Below are positions 55,394 to 64,000 of a stretch of 64,000 nt of DNA, one piece after another; position 1 is the first letter of the stretch, and the number at the start of each line of letters is the position of its first letter. The notes beneath the pieces are model-generated. The model had not been told where the DNA came from, made no database searches, and saw nothing but the letters and a program-made list of their open reading frames with translations. Location: assembly GCF_001625195.1 (NCBI RefSeq), contig NC_054390.1, forward strand, positions 4,984,027-5,048,026, written 5' to 3'. Made by a program: the position numbers and the translations under genes. This DNA is from Drechmeria coniospora. Its lineage: Eukaryota > Ascomycota > Sordariomycetes > Hypocreales > Ophiocordycipitaceae.

Positions 55394-55731
55394 CTATCGC
55401 TGAGCGCTCCAGACGTTCTTCAGCAGACCGTCCCGCTGGGCCAGCCGGTTCACGGCATCGTCGCTCTCGCCCATCGCGCGCACAAATCCGCAGAGCGCGT
55501 AAACGTGGTTCTCGCCCGAAACGGCCCGGCCGTTCTCGTCAACCTTGGCGATCGAGATCTGGACGGAGCCGTGGTCCTTGGCCTTGATGATTCTGTTCGT
55601 AGCGCTGCACTTGCGGGGGACGTAGCTGCACGAGGTTGGCACGTAAGCATTTCCCTTCGCCGCGGACGGGGGACGCAATATCGCGTCGGGTAGCCCTACA
55701 GATCGATGATCTCGCCACGGTCGTTCTCCAT
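55394..55731 (-). CDS. rps21: 40S ribosomal protein S21 (eS21)
   Basis: Small ribosomal subunit protein of 87 residues, the same length as yeast Rps21. Two exons: 55731-55700 ([11 protein letters not shown]) and 55625-55394 ([20 protein letters not shown] and onward to [10 protein letters not shown]). The intron of 74 bp splits the Leu codon and lies near the 5' end, as is usual for ribosomal protein genes. It is divergent from slx4 across a 369-bp spacer. Confidence 0.97.
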
Positions 55732-56100
55732 CTTGGCGGTTTTGACGAGTGTTTCTAGCGGTGGCGGGAGTTGTGGTGTCGGGCGTGGGATGCAGTCGTC
55801 GGAACGCTTTTGGTGGAGAGCCGCCCCCCCTTACAAATTTCGACAATTTTTCGTGCGCGGGGAGGCAGGGCTCATGGTCAGGTGATCCTGATCACATGAC
55901 CCCGCGTCCCGTCGCCGACTCCACCTCTGACCCTCTGACGTGACAGGTCTTGCCCCCCCCCAATGGTGGACGCGACAATTTGACGTCGATGATGCCGAGG
56001 AAGTGCTGCTTACAAGCTGATTTCGACACGAAAAATCATTTTGCCCACCATCAGGAGCCTGAGATGTGCGCTGCGCACTCAGATATGCGGCATCGGCGGC
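55732..56100. promoter_or_regulatory. Divergent promoter region between rps21 and slx4
   Basis: A 369-bp spacer between two outward start codons. It includes the palindromic word GGTGATCCTGATCACATGACC (partly inverted, 55880-55900), a C-run (55953-55961) and an in-frame non-ATG extension of slx4. Specific factor sites were not identified. Confidence 0.5.
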
Positions 56101-58926
56101 ATGCTGTCTCCTGATGTCTTTCTCTCCCCCCCTTCTCGTCGACCCCCCCTCATTCCAATCTCCTCCTCACCCGACTTGCCTTCCGTCCAGGACCTTGCAT
56201 CGAACAGGCCGAATCGTCCACAACTACTTCTTCGCGGCAAATCTGTGGCAGTTCCGGATCATGTCAGTCCAGCTACGCCGAGCGCAGGCAGTTTGTGGAG
56301 GTCTTCGTATGCCCCCGAAGTGGCGAAACCAAGCCTGCGTCGTGTGCTCGACACTGCCATGGGAGACGCCGATGAGCCAATTGTTATTGATGCCACGCCG
56401 AAACGCCCAATATCGAAGAGGCTCTTGAAACGCAAGAAGGCTCCCGAACAGCCTACGACGGAAATCTCTCGGTCGTCGGCCGGTCCATGGCCGACAGTCG
56501 GCGAGGGTTGGAAGCATTTCAAGTCGCCACGAAAAGAAGCCGAGGAAACGAGGCCAGAGGTAGATTTAGCAACGGATGATCATGCTGGAAAAGAATCCCA
56601 TTCAACTGGGGATGGGGAGGCGACGAGCCAATTCTTCGAATCCCGGCCCGCAACCGCCGCCAAGGTCGCCAAGGTCGCGAAGACGGCCAAGACGGCAAGG
56701 CCAACGACAACCAAGCCCGTCGCTGTCGAGCCTCTACAGTTGGAGCCGGCCATGAGCCGGCGTGCTGACTGGACCCCGCCTACAAACAAGGTGCCGCTGA
56801 TTCTTCATTCCAACAGCCCTGGCCCGGAGGATGGACCGTGCTCCCAGAACCGATCGGCGGAATTGTTCGAAAACTTGGTAGGCGCGTACAAATGCAACGA
56901 CGAGGCGCGCCCCGAGGTTGTCGCCATGTCGGATGAGGCCTCTGGTTTTCTCAAGAAGCGAAAGAGAATCGAGCTTGTTCCGATCGAGCCGGCCATGGAG
57001 GAATGCCCAAAGGCTCTGGCATCCCCAGCAAAGCAAAAGGCGGCGAAAAAGAAAGCACGAACGATTACGGGACTTGCGACTGCCGCTTATCGGCCACCAA
57101 GCCAAGCTGCGGCCGTGGTGGAAAGCGAGCAACAGTCGTCCAAGGTTGTCGACACGGACACGGGAAAACGCAAAGGGCGAAAAAGAGCCTCCAAGGCGTC
57201 GAAGAAAAAGCCGGCTCCGCCCAAGCCTATCCTTCTCTCTCCCGAGTCGGCGTTGCGGCAAGTGGCGGGCCAGGAGTTTCTATTCGGCACCTCGAGCCAG
57301 TTGGCGCGCGACCAATCGCCCTCGCAGTTGCGCAAATTTCAGACCAACTCGAGGCAGCGCAATCAGCTGGACTGCATCACGCTCGAGAGTCCGGTGAATA
57401 GCGATGCGATCGAGCCATCGGAGCATCGACAGAGCCTTTGGGATGCAGCGGCACGAGATGCCGACGGTGACCTGTTTGACGCTGAGATGCGCAACTTTGC
57501 CGACGGCTCGCAACGGCTGCCGGTCCCCGAAGACGAGGACCCGTTTGGTTACGTTCAGGGGACCGAGGAAACGATCGGCCTTCCGCACCTGCCGGCGGAA
57601 AAGGATGGCCGAGATGACGATTCGTTTGCGAACCTGTCGGACATTCTTCCGACCGCACAAAGCAAAGCTGTGGACGTTGTTGACGATGGCCGAGCTGATG
57701 ATTCGTTTGTCAACCTGTCGGACATTCTTCGCGCCGCACCGAGCAAAGCTGTGTGTGTCGTTGACGATGATTCATTCGCCCACCTGTCGGACATTCTTTC
57801 CGCCGCACCGAGCAAAGCTGTGCGTGTCGTTGACGACGATCGAGTTGATGATTCGTTTGTCAACCTGTCGGACATTCTTCCCGCCACACCCAGCAAAGCT
57901 GTGGACGTCGTTGACGACGATTCCTACTTTTCCGTTGGCAATCTTGCCGCTGGCACTTTGAGGTACGATGGGTGTGCAAATGTCGTGGGCGAACGGCAGC
58001 GGGCGCATGTGCCGCAGGAAGGGGAGGAGGAGAAGTTGGGAGCAGAAGCGGCGGCGGCGGCGGCAGAGCAGGCAGAATTGGAGGCTACGACGGTTCTGGC
58101 GGGGCCACGGCCATCGTACGAACAGCTTTCCGATGCGCAGCTTGCCAAACAGGTGGCACGGTACGGTTTCAAGCCCATCAAGAAGCGCACGGCCATGATT
58201 GCGCTACTGCAACAGTGTTGGCAAGGAGCGCCCCGGACGACGCTGGGTTCCAGGGCGGCGTCTACGTCGACGGCGAATCCTGCGAAGCGTGGTGCCGCAT
58301 CAGCGCCGGCGCCGGCGGCGACTACTCCGGAAAAGCGTCGACGTGGCCGACCGAGAAAGACGAGTGCCAGTGACGGAGCGGCGCAGGAGCCCCCCCCGTC
58401 CGCGCAGCCTACGGCGTCACCGAAGAGGCCGCGTGGCAGGCCCAAGAAGGAAGCTGATGCCCCTTGGACGCCGCAGCGGACATTGCGATGCCCCAAGGCT
58501 GCCGCCGTCGTCATGGAGATTCCAGACTCCGAAGCCGAGTCCGGTTCGGACGGCAACTCATCGCCGGAAGCAATCTTCTCGCCGGCGGCGGTCGACCTGG
58601 CGCTGTCGGTGGAGGACGACACGGAAACCAGCCTCGCGACGTCGCCGACGGACCAACAGCGCATCTTATTTTCGCACATTGCAAAAGCGGTGACGACGGC
58701 GCCGAGGACGACGGACCCGGCGAATCCGTCGTGGCACGAGAAGATTCTGCTGTACGACCCCATTGTTCTGGAGGACTTGACGGCATGGCTCAACAGCGGA
58801 CAGCTGACCCGCGTCGGCTACGACGGCGAGGCGAGGGTGGGCGAGGTCAAGAGGTGGTGCGAGTCGAAGAGCATATGCTGTCTGTGGCGGGTGAATCTCC
58901 GGGGCAGGGAGCGGAAGCGTTATTGA
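56101..58926 (+). CDS. slx4: Structure-specific endonuclease subunit SLX4
   Basis: Scaffold of the SLX1-SLX4 nuclease that resolves branched DNA during recombination and repair. Single exon, 941 residues from the first ATG (MLSPDVFLSPPSRRP). The protein is mostly disordered and basic. It has an IVIDATPKR patch near residue 95 and then four tandem acidic repeats (about 504-610) with the core DDSFVNLSDIL..PSKAV followed by VxVVDDD. A SAP-like helix pair comes next (about 672-705, QLSDAQLAKQVARYGFKPIK), then two AT-hooks (KRRRGRPRK near 746 and KRPRGRPKK near 776). The C-terminal SLX1-binding domain (about 878-941, ILLYDPIVLEDLTAWLNSGQ through WCESKSICCLWR) identifies the family. Length fits fungal SLX4. 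Expected location is the nucleus. Confidence 0.93.
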   Translation: MLSPDVFLSPPSRRPPLIPISSSPDLPSVQDLASNRPNRPQLLLRGKSVAVPDHVSPATPSAGSLWRSSYAPEVAKPSLRRVLDTAMGDADEPIVIDATPKRPISKRLLKRKKAPEQPTTEISRSSAGPWPTVGEGWKHFKSPRKEAEETRPEVDLATDDHAGKESHSTGDGEATSQFFESRPATAAKVAKVAKTAKTARPTTTKPVAVEPLQLEPAMSRRADWTPPTNKVPLILHSNSPGPEDGPCSQNRSAELFENLVGAYKCNDEARPEVVAMSDEASGFLKKRKRIELVPIEPAMEECPKALASPAKQKAAKKKARTITGLATAAYRPPSQAAAVVESEQQSSKVVDTDTGKRKGRKRASKASKKKPAPPKPILLSPESALRQVAGQEFLFGTSSQLARDQSPSQLRKFQTNSRQRNQLDCITLESPVNSDAIEPSEHRQSLWDAAARDADGDLFDAEMRNFADGSQRLPVPEDEDPFGYVQGTEETIGLPHLPAEKDGRDDDSFANLSDILPTAQSKAVDVVDDGRADDSFVNLSDILRAAPSKAVCVVDDDSFAHLSDILSAAPSKAVRVVDDDRVDDSFVNLSDILPATPSKAVDVVDDDSYFSVGNLAAGTLRYDGCANVVGERQRAHVPQEGEEEKLGAEAAAAAAEQAELEATTVLAGPRPSYEQLSDAQLAKQVARYGFKPIKKRTAMIALLQQCWQGAPRTTLGSRAASTSTANPAKRGAASAPAPAATTPEKRRRGRPRKTSASDGAAQEPPPSAQPTASPKRPRGRPKKEADAPWTPQRTLRCPKAAAVVMEIPDSEAESGSDGNSSPEAIFSPAAVDLALSVEDDTETSLATSPTDQQRILFSHIAKAVTTAPRTTDPANPSWHEKILLYDPIVLEDLTAWLNSGQLTRVGYDGEARVGEVKRWCESKSICCLWRVNLRGRERKRY
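57610..57930 (+). repeat. Tandem coding repeats in slx4 (four copies, SIM-like)
   Basis: Four imperfect units of about 66-84 bp encoding DSFxNLSDILxxxxSKAVxVVDD. The nucleotide identity between units is high, pointing to recent duplication in multiples of three. Confidence 0.9.
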
Positions 58927-59514
58927 TATGGACAGGGTTTGGCCTGGCCTCCTAGCGAGCGGCTGGTGGCATAGCAATGCGGCGTTGTCGAGGTTCGCGA
59001 GCAAAGCCTTTTCATTCCCTTGGGGTGTCCTTATACCGACCTGTTGTGGATGGCCAGCTACCTGATGATGAGGAAGGGATAGGCATGGCAGTGGCCAATG
59101 TAGCATACATAGTACGGTATACATAGCACGGACGACAGCAGCAGCATGTGCTTGTAACATGTCAACTACTTGATCGCGTGTGGAGTGTGGAGTGTGGGAG
59201 TGTGGGAGTGTGGAGTTTGAGTTGATGATCGTCGTTGCGTTGCGCTGTGCGGAGGAATCTGGAATCTGGAACGGGAACCCCGCTGAGCGCTATGGCCGGG
59301 ACCTCGGCTCATCGGCTTGGGCCGCTTATAGGCTGCCAGAAGCCTATGGCTAGGCGCTATAGCGCAGGCACACTGCGTACTTGTAGGTAATGCTAGCGCT
59401 GTACTTATAGTACGGAGTACTGCCTTTCATACTGTACAACATTATACGGAGGGGAGGGGCATTCGCTTTGCAGCAGCACTGCTGCGTCAGTCGACCTTTA
59501 TTGTGCTCAGATCG
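58927..59514. other. Intergenic region between slx4 and the Nudix gene
   Basis: About 590 bp. It has short direct repeats GTGTGGAGTGTGGGAGTGTG near 59180-59212 and a few TACGGAGTAC words (59411-59420). It should include the slx4 3' end and the Nudix gene promoter. Confidence 0.55.
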
Positions 59515-60922
59515 ATGCCGTGCCGCCTTTCAATGTCTGTTTCAACAAGACTTCTTCTTGGCCAGCGGCAATATTCACGCTCCCTCTCACGCCTTGTGGC
59601 ATCTCGGCTTTCTCCTGCCGCCGTCGTCTTTCAGCCACCGCACGTCTCCTCGTCGCCCGCTCGTCACGTCGCGTCTGTGAAAATGCCTTCATCACAGATC
59701 CGCTCCTCCTCCTCCTCTTCCTCATCATCATCTTCCTCCCCCTCCTCGGCAAGATCTTCGAGCAAGGCCGACGGTGGAGGCAACGAAGGGGTGCCCGAGC
59801 CGAACCCAAGCTCTTCCGTGCTCCTCCTCTCGCCGACCAACGAGGTCCTGCTCCTGCACCGGGTCAAAACGTCGTCAGCCTTTGCCTCGGCCCACGTCTT
59901 CCCTGGTGGTAACCTGGACAGCTTCCACGACGGCGAAATTCCGCCACCGGATGCTCCCGAGAGGCATCGGGACGGACCGGCGTACCGGCTCGCCGCCGTG
60001 AGGGAGTGCTTCGAGGAGACCGGAATCCTCCTCGCCAAGCGGGACGGCCGACTGATGGAGCTCCCGGCGGAGCAGAGGGATGACATGAGGAGGCGTGTCC
60101 ACGGAAACGAGGTTAACTTTGCCGACTGGGTCAAGTCCCTGGGCGGCGTCCCCGATACAGGTACGCCGTTCTACCTACACGCTCTAGAGCTCTCGCCACT
60201 CCACGGCATGACCATCGTGGAGCATGTCTGGTGTGAGATGATGTTGCGCAAGAAAAGTCAAAATCTCATGCGACACATGGTTGCTGACGTGTTCAGATGG
60301 CCTCATCCCCTTCACGAGATGGATCACGCCCGTCGGCGTGCCGAAGCGCTTCACGACACAAATGTACGTCTACCTTCTGCCGATATCGCGCGCGAGCGTG
60401 CCCTCGGAGATGGTCATTGCGACGCCCGATAACGGCGTCGAACACACAGCCGCCGTCTTCGCCCCGCCGTCGACCTTTCTGCGCCGCGTCGCCGATCGGT
60501 CCATCATCCTCTTCCCGCCGCAGTACTACCTCCTGAAACTGCTCGGCCAATTCCTCACGGGCCCGACGGCATCGGTGGAGGAAAGGTCGCTGCACTTTAC
60601 CGCCCAGCGCAAGAAGCTGCTCTCCTTCCTGCGGCGCGTGCCCACGGCAGAGACAGAGCTCGGCCGGGCGAGTCCGACGTCAGCCATCCCCTGGGCCGAC
60701 AAGGTCATCTGCCCCGCCCACACGCTCGTTCAGGACGACGGCCGCGTCGTTCTTGGCCTGGAGAAGCCGGGACCCGAGCTCGAGGGGACCCAGAGGGGGG
60801 GCGACTGGGAAAAGGTTGTGCTCGTCCGCTTCGGCAAGGGTGGACCGACGAACCTCGAGGTTCGTCGGAGGGTTGATGTTTTGGACCACGAGAAGCAAGC
60901 AAGCGAGCGATCAAAGTTGTGA
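59515..60922 (+). CDS. Nudix hydrolase, NUDT19/CoA-diphosphatase type, with SKL tail
   Basis: Two exons, 59515-60160 and 60297-60922, give 423 residues. A later ATG at 59683 would give 367. The first 56 residues (MPCRLSMSVSTRLLLGQRQY and onward) are rich in Arg and Ser with no acidic residues, as in a mitochondrial presequence. The catalytic Nudix box is split, as in NUDT19-like proteins: VFPGGNLDSFHD, an insert of about 20 residues, then AAVRECFEETGILL with Arg163, Glu164, Glu167, Glu168 and Gly170. The intron restores PDTDGLIPFTRWITPVGVPK. The C-terminus is ERSKL, a canonical type 1 peroxisomal targeting signal. Relatives hydrolyse CoA and acyl-CoA to phosphopantetheine products in peroxisomes or mitochondria; I infer a similar role. 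Confidence 0.88.
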
Positions 60923-61528
60923 CATGCTTCCGTCTGCATGCGCGCGCGCGCGTCTATCATCGGGGAAATCTGATGTAGCTTTTACAGCTTCCAATGGAGT
61001 CGTTCGCGTGCTAGTGCCGATACTGCAGACAGAGGGAGCATCGTGAGCGGAGAGAAACGGGATACTGCTGCTCCTCTTTCCTCGATTCACCATGAATTTA
61101 AAGACGGTAGCAACTGCCCTCGAGCTTGCCATTACGCTTGCCGCAGTTTATTTGCAACAGATCTTGAGCGATACTCGACGATGGGCTTCGGATTCGGTCA
61201 CCATGAGTTGAAACTAAACCGACTCCCTGGTACTGGCGACGAAGCCATATGTGATATGAACACCTTCCATCTCCGACAGGATGACCCTCTCCTCCCCTGT
61301 TGTTATCATTCCGTCGTAAAGGCGAGGATCGTGGGAACGTCCCCGCATCTGCCGTCCATCGAGCTGGGCTCTCTAAACCACGGGTGCTAGCAACCTCTTT
61401 TTGTCTCTCGCCACCGTCATCTCTATAATTGCTCGACAGCAGCAAAATGACGGCAGCAATCGTTCCGACGGTTCCGTCGTGGAAGAGACTAAAATAAAAA
61501 CGCCAAGTGGGCGGCGACTCATGCCATC
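60923..61528. other. 3' intergenic region of convergent genes
   Basis: About 600 bp between the Nudix gene stop and the photolyase stop. It has a short alternating CG run (60941-60952) and no gene. Confidence 0.55.
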
Positions 61529-63354
61529 TTACATTCCATTCGCGATTCCTTCCTTGTATGCGCTCAGCGCCTTTTCCCGAACCTTCTTGTGCTCGACGAT
61601 CGGTTTCGGATACCCGTTCTTGCTGGCCTTGACCTTGGCACCACGACCGTACGGATCGTGTATCTCCTTGTCGCTCAAGTCCTTGAGCTCGGGAACCCAT
61701 CGTCGAATGTACTCGCCTTGGGGGTCAAACTTCTCGCTCTGCAGGAGCGGGTTGAAGATGCGAAAGTACGGCTGCGGGTCGACGCCGACGCTCGCGGCGA
61801 AGCCCCATCCTCCGTTGTTGCTCGCAAAGTCGCCGTCGATGAGGTGCTCCATAAAGTACTTTTCGCCCATGCGCCAGTCGATGAGGAGGTCCTTGGCGAG
61901 GAATGAGGCAACAATCATGCGGCAGCGGTTGTGCATGTAGCCAATGTGGTTGAGCTGCCGCATGGCTGCGTCGACAATGGGGAAACCGGTTCGGCCTTCG
62001 CACCAGCGGCTGAAATCGTCCTTGTCGTAGGACCAGGCAATGTTGGAGTACTCGGGCTTGAACGGTTTATTCATGCTGCGTCTCGTTAGCGGCCAAAGGA
62101 AAGGTAAACAAGGAAGCGAAGAGGACGGGTGGTTACTTGCCACACAAATGGCCAATGGACGAGGACGTGCTTGTAAAAGTCGCGCCACGCGACCTCGCTG
62201 ATCCAGGTCTGGATGCCCTCGACACCTCCGTCGAGCTTCTTGGTCTTGTTCCTATCCCGCGCCGCCCTGACGCAGGCCCTGGCGCTGATGGTGCCGGTGG
62301 CTAGATGGACCGAGAGGCACGACGTGCCGTCGTCGGCCGGGATGTTTCGCCTGTCTCTGTACCTGCCGATCCTCTCCTCGCAGAAGGCGTCGAGCCGTTT
62401 CATCGCCGCGTGCTCTCCGCACGGCCAGAGGGGATGGAACCTTTTCTTTTCATCCGAGCTGAGCTGCTTGCTCTGGGGCGCTTCCGGGATGGAGCACTCG
62501 AAGAGGGTCTTGAACTTGGCCCGAGCCGTCGTCGGGTTTTTGGTCGGTCGCTCGAACAGCTCAAGAAGGTCGAGGTTGCCGTGAACATGGGCGACCCAGG
62601 ACCGGTACCACGGCGTGTAGACGGCGTACTGCTTCCCGGAGCCGCTCCGCAGCTGCCCCGGAGGCACGACGCAGCTGTCGTGGACGACCTCGAACGACTT
62701 GCCATTCTCCGAGAGGTCGCGGACCATGCGCGCCTCCCTACGCAGCTCGTCAACCTCATACTCCATGTTCGCGTAGAGATGGCCGGCACCCCATTCCTCC
62801 ATAAGCTCGAGGACGCGATCCGGAATCCGGTTTCGCCTGTTCACCGTTTCCACGACGAGCGGAATGTCCAGCTTGGCCAGGTCGTCCTTGAGAACGTGCA
62901 AGGTGCGCAGGGTGAAGTCGACGCGGACGGGCGCCCGAAGGTGAGCCTCGAGGTCCTCGGGGCTGAGGATGTAGAGGCATATGAGCGGCACGCCTCCCTG
63001 CTTCGCCTTGTCGCTCGCGAGCGCGAGCGCCTTGTTGTCAGTATGGCGCAGGTCCATCTTGAACCAGTGCACGACGGCGCGCTTGACGTCGACGTTGCTG
63101 CGTTCGGCCGCCGTGTCCTCGAGGGCGGCGACGAGCTCCTCGATGGGGCGCGGAATCTCATCTTTGATGTAGGCCCGGGCCCGGTCGTTGCTCATCTCAG
63201 GAGGGTAGAACTGGCGAAGGACGATGCCGTGCGTTTCGGCCTCGGCAGCAAGGGGATGAGGTGCACGCAGGCCGGTCCTCGCCTTGACGCGTTTGGCTGG
63301 ACGGCCGTTTGCCTCGGCCGGCGGGGTGGAACGGCGCTTCGCCTTGGATGGCAT
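61529..63354 (-). CDS. phr1: Deoxyribodipyrimidine photolyase (class I CPD photolyase)
   Basis: Light-dependent DNA repair enzyme that splits cyclobutane pyrimidine dimers using FADH-. Two exons, 63354-62141 and 62075-61529, give 586 residues. The start MPSKAKRRSTPPAEANGRPA aligns with Neurospora phr, with a basic nuclear-type N-terminus. The antenna domain (about 90-235) has AVVHWFKMDLRHTDNKALAL. The FAD domain (about 330-586) has LSVHLATGTISARACVRAAR, EVAWRDFYKHVLVHWPFVC, GRTGFPIVDAAMRQL, MHNRCRMIVASFLAKDLLID and ASNNGGWGFAASVGVDPQPY. The intron has a GC donor (GCAAGT) and AG acceptor, and this choice restores the family sequence HWPFVCMNKPFKPEYSNIAW. The frame stays open 45 codons upstream to an ATG at 63489. 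Expression is expected to be light-induced. Confidence 0.96.
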
Positions 63355-64000
63355 CGTGACGACGGTCAACGGAGACGTGATGAAGGGCGTGAATGATGGT
63401 GACAGGCTTGCTCGAGCAATCGTCGGCACGAGGGTGGGAGTCTGGCAGACGAGCTGTCGTATTCTTGGTGTTGATAGACTCGGATGCATTCAGCTTTCAT
63501 GGAGAGAAGAGACAGATTGCATCAGGGTTTGAACGAATAACGCCCTCCCGGCCGTCGTATATTTGTATGCCGTGACGTTTCCATGATGGCATGGCCGTAG
63601 CTCCGATGACGTTTCGACGCAAAGGTCTCCAAGATCGAGATCGGACCTCCAGTGGCGGCGCTAGGTTGCGATTCGGCTTCCATCGAGGACGACGGTAGAT
63701 CGGCGAACGTTGCCAGCATGGCGGACATGAAAATTTCAAGCAGAAATATAGCACCACCACGGCATGGAGCAGATGTGTGTCTCGTAACGAGTAGGTATTT
63801 ACCATTGCCCTCCCTCGGTTTTTTTTTATTGTCTGGCTCCGTGGCTCAAGCTCCATGAGCACTGTCAGTAGTTGTATGTCTTTTCAGCAATTGCTGGTCC
63901 AGTTACGTTACTGAGTACTCCAATGTGCATGTACAATCGTACCTGGTAGTAGGTACCTCCTAACTCCTCCATGCTACAGAGTACATTAGTGCAGTAGTAC
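63355..64000. other. Upstream region of the photolyase gene to the window end
   Basis: Probable promoter of the leftward photolyase gene. The last 100 bp return to GTAC-type repeats (63910-64000: GTACAATCGTACCTGGTAGT and GGTACCTCC). No further gene is seen. Confidence 0.55.

Noticed and set aside
1..64000. tRNA, rRNA or snRNA genes
   Set aside because: Scanning by eye for T-loop-like GGTTCGAA(T/C)C and other conserved boxes gave no sequence that fitted a complete structure.

Overview
This window is nuclear DNA of a filamentous ascomycete, most likely a sordariomycete of the order Hypocreales. The signs are GC-rich coding sequence, short introns (about 50-140 nt) with GT(R)NGT-type donors, close similarity to Neurospora/Fusarium-type proteins (photolyase, STI1, PHO84-type permease, Egh16-like and BIM1-like secreted proteins), and large intergenic tracts packed with GTAC-centred palindromes such as TACTCCGTAC. 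The species cannot be named from the sequence alone. No prokaryotic operons, CRISPR arrays, rRNA genes or intact transposons were seen. Gene models were built by hand: introns were placed where the reading frame, splice signals and protein family all agreed, and exon lengths were checked for phase.

Layout. 2.2-7.7 kb: a KHA1-type K+/H+ antiporter (+) converges on a PHO84-type phosphate permease (-). 10.6-12.7 kb: a GNAT-like membrane protein (+) converges on a membrane-anchored hemerythrin protein (-). 14.5-16.0 kb: a ZIP zinc transporter (-). 17.9-19.8 kb: the Hsp70/Hsp90 co-chaperone STI1 (-). 20.3-20.8 kb: a doubtful small gene. 21.4-22.9 kb: a Baeyer-Villiger-type flavin monooxygenase (+). 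23.1-25.2 kb: two splicing genes, an Ntr2-like protein (-) and Sm protein G (+), diverge from one 228-bp promoter. 25.3-25.9 kb: a rhodanese/CDC25-like phosphatase or arsenate reductase (-). 26.5-29.1 kb: a Zn2Cys6 transcription factor (-). 30.4-31.7 kb: a Vps3844-domain membrane protein (-). 32.3-33.8 kb: a mitochondrial-looking protein of unknown function (+). 34.2-36.2 kb: an S9 prolyl-oligopeptidase-family hydrolase (-). 37.3-38.2 kb: an Egh16-like secreted protein (-). 41.1-42.3 kb: a conserved-looking acidic protein of unknown function (-). 44.6-46.6 kb: an atypical protein kinase (+). 47.0-47.7 kb: a BIM1/X325-like GPI-anchored copper-site protein (-). 51.5-53.0 kb: an unrecognised regulatory-looking protein (-). 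55.4-58.9 kb: ribosomal protein S21 (-) diverging from SLX4 (+). 59.5-60.9 kb: a Nudix hydrolase ending in SKL (+). 61.5-63.4 kb: a class I CPD photolyase (-).

The genes do not form one pathway or a biosynthetic cluster. Local themes are ion and nutrient transport (K+, phosphate, Zn), splicing (Ntr2 with Sm G), DNA repair near the right end (SLX4, photolyase), and cell-surface or host-interaction proteins (Egh16-like, BIM1-like).

The most unusual observations are: a tandem array of SUMO-interaction-like motifs in SLX4; a Nudix hydrolase carrying both a mitochondrial-type N-terminus and a peroxisomal SKL tail; two GC-AG introns (sti1 and the photolyase gene); a dense family of perfect GTAC palindromes confined to intergenic DNA; a 10-bp tandem array; a 97-bp tandem duplication; and what may be a decayed small secreted cysteine-rich protein gene near 54.4 kb.
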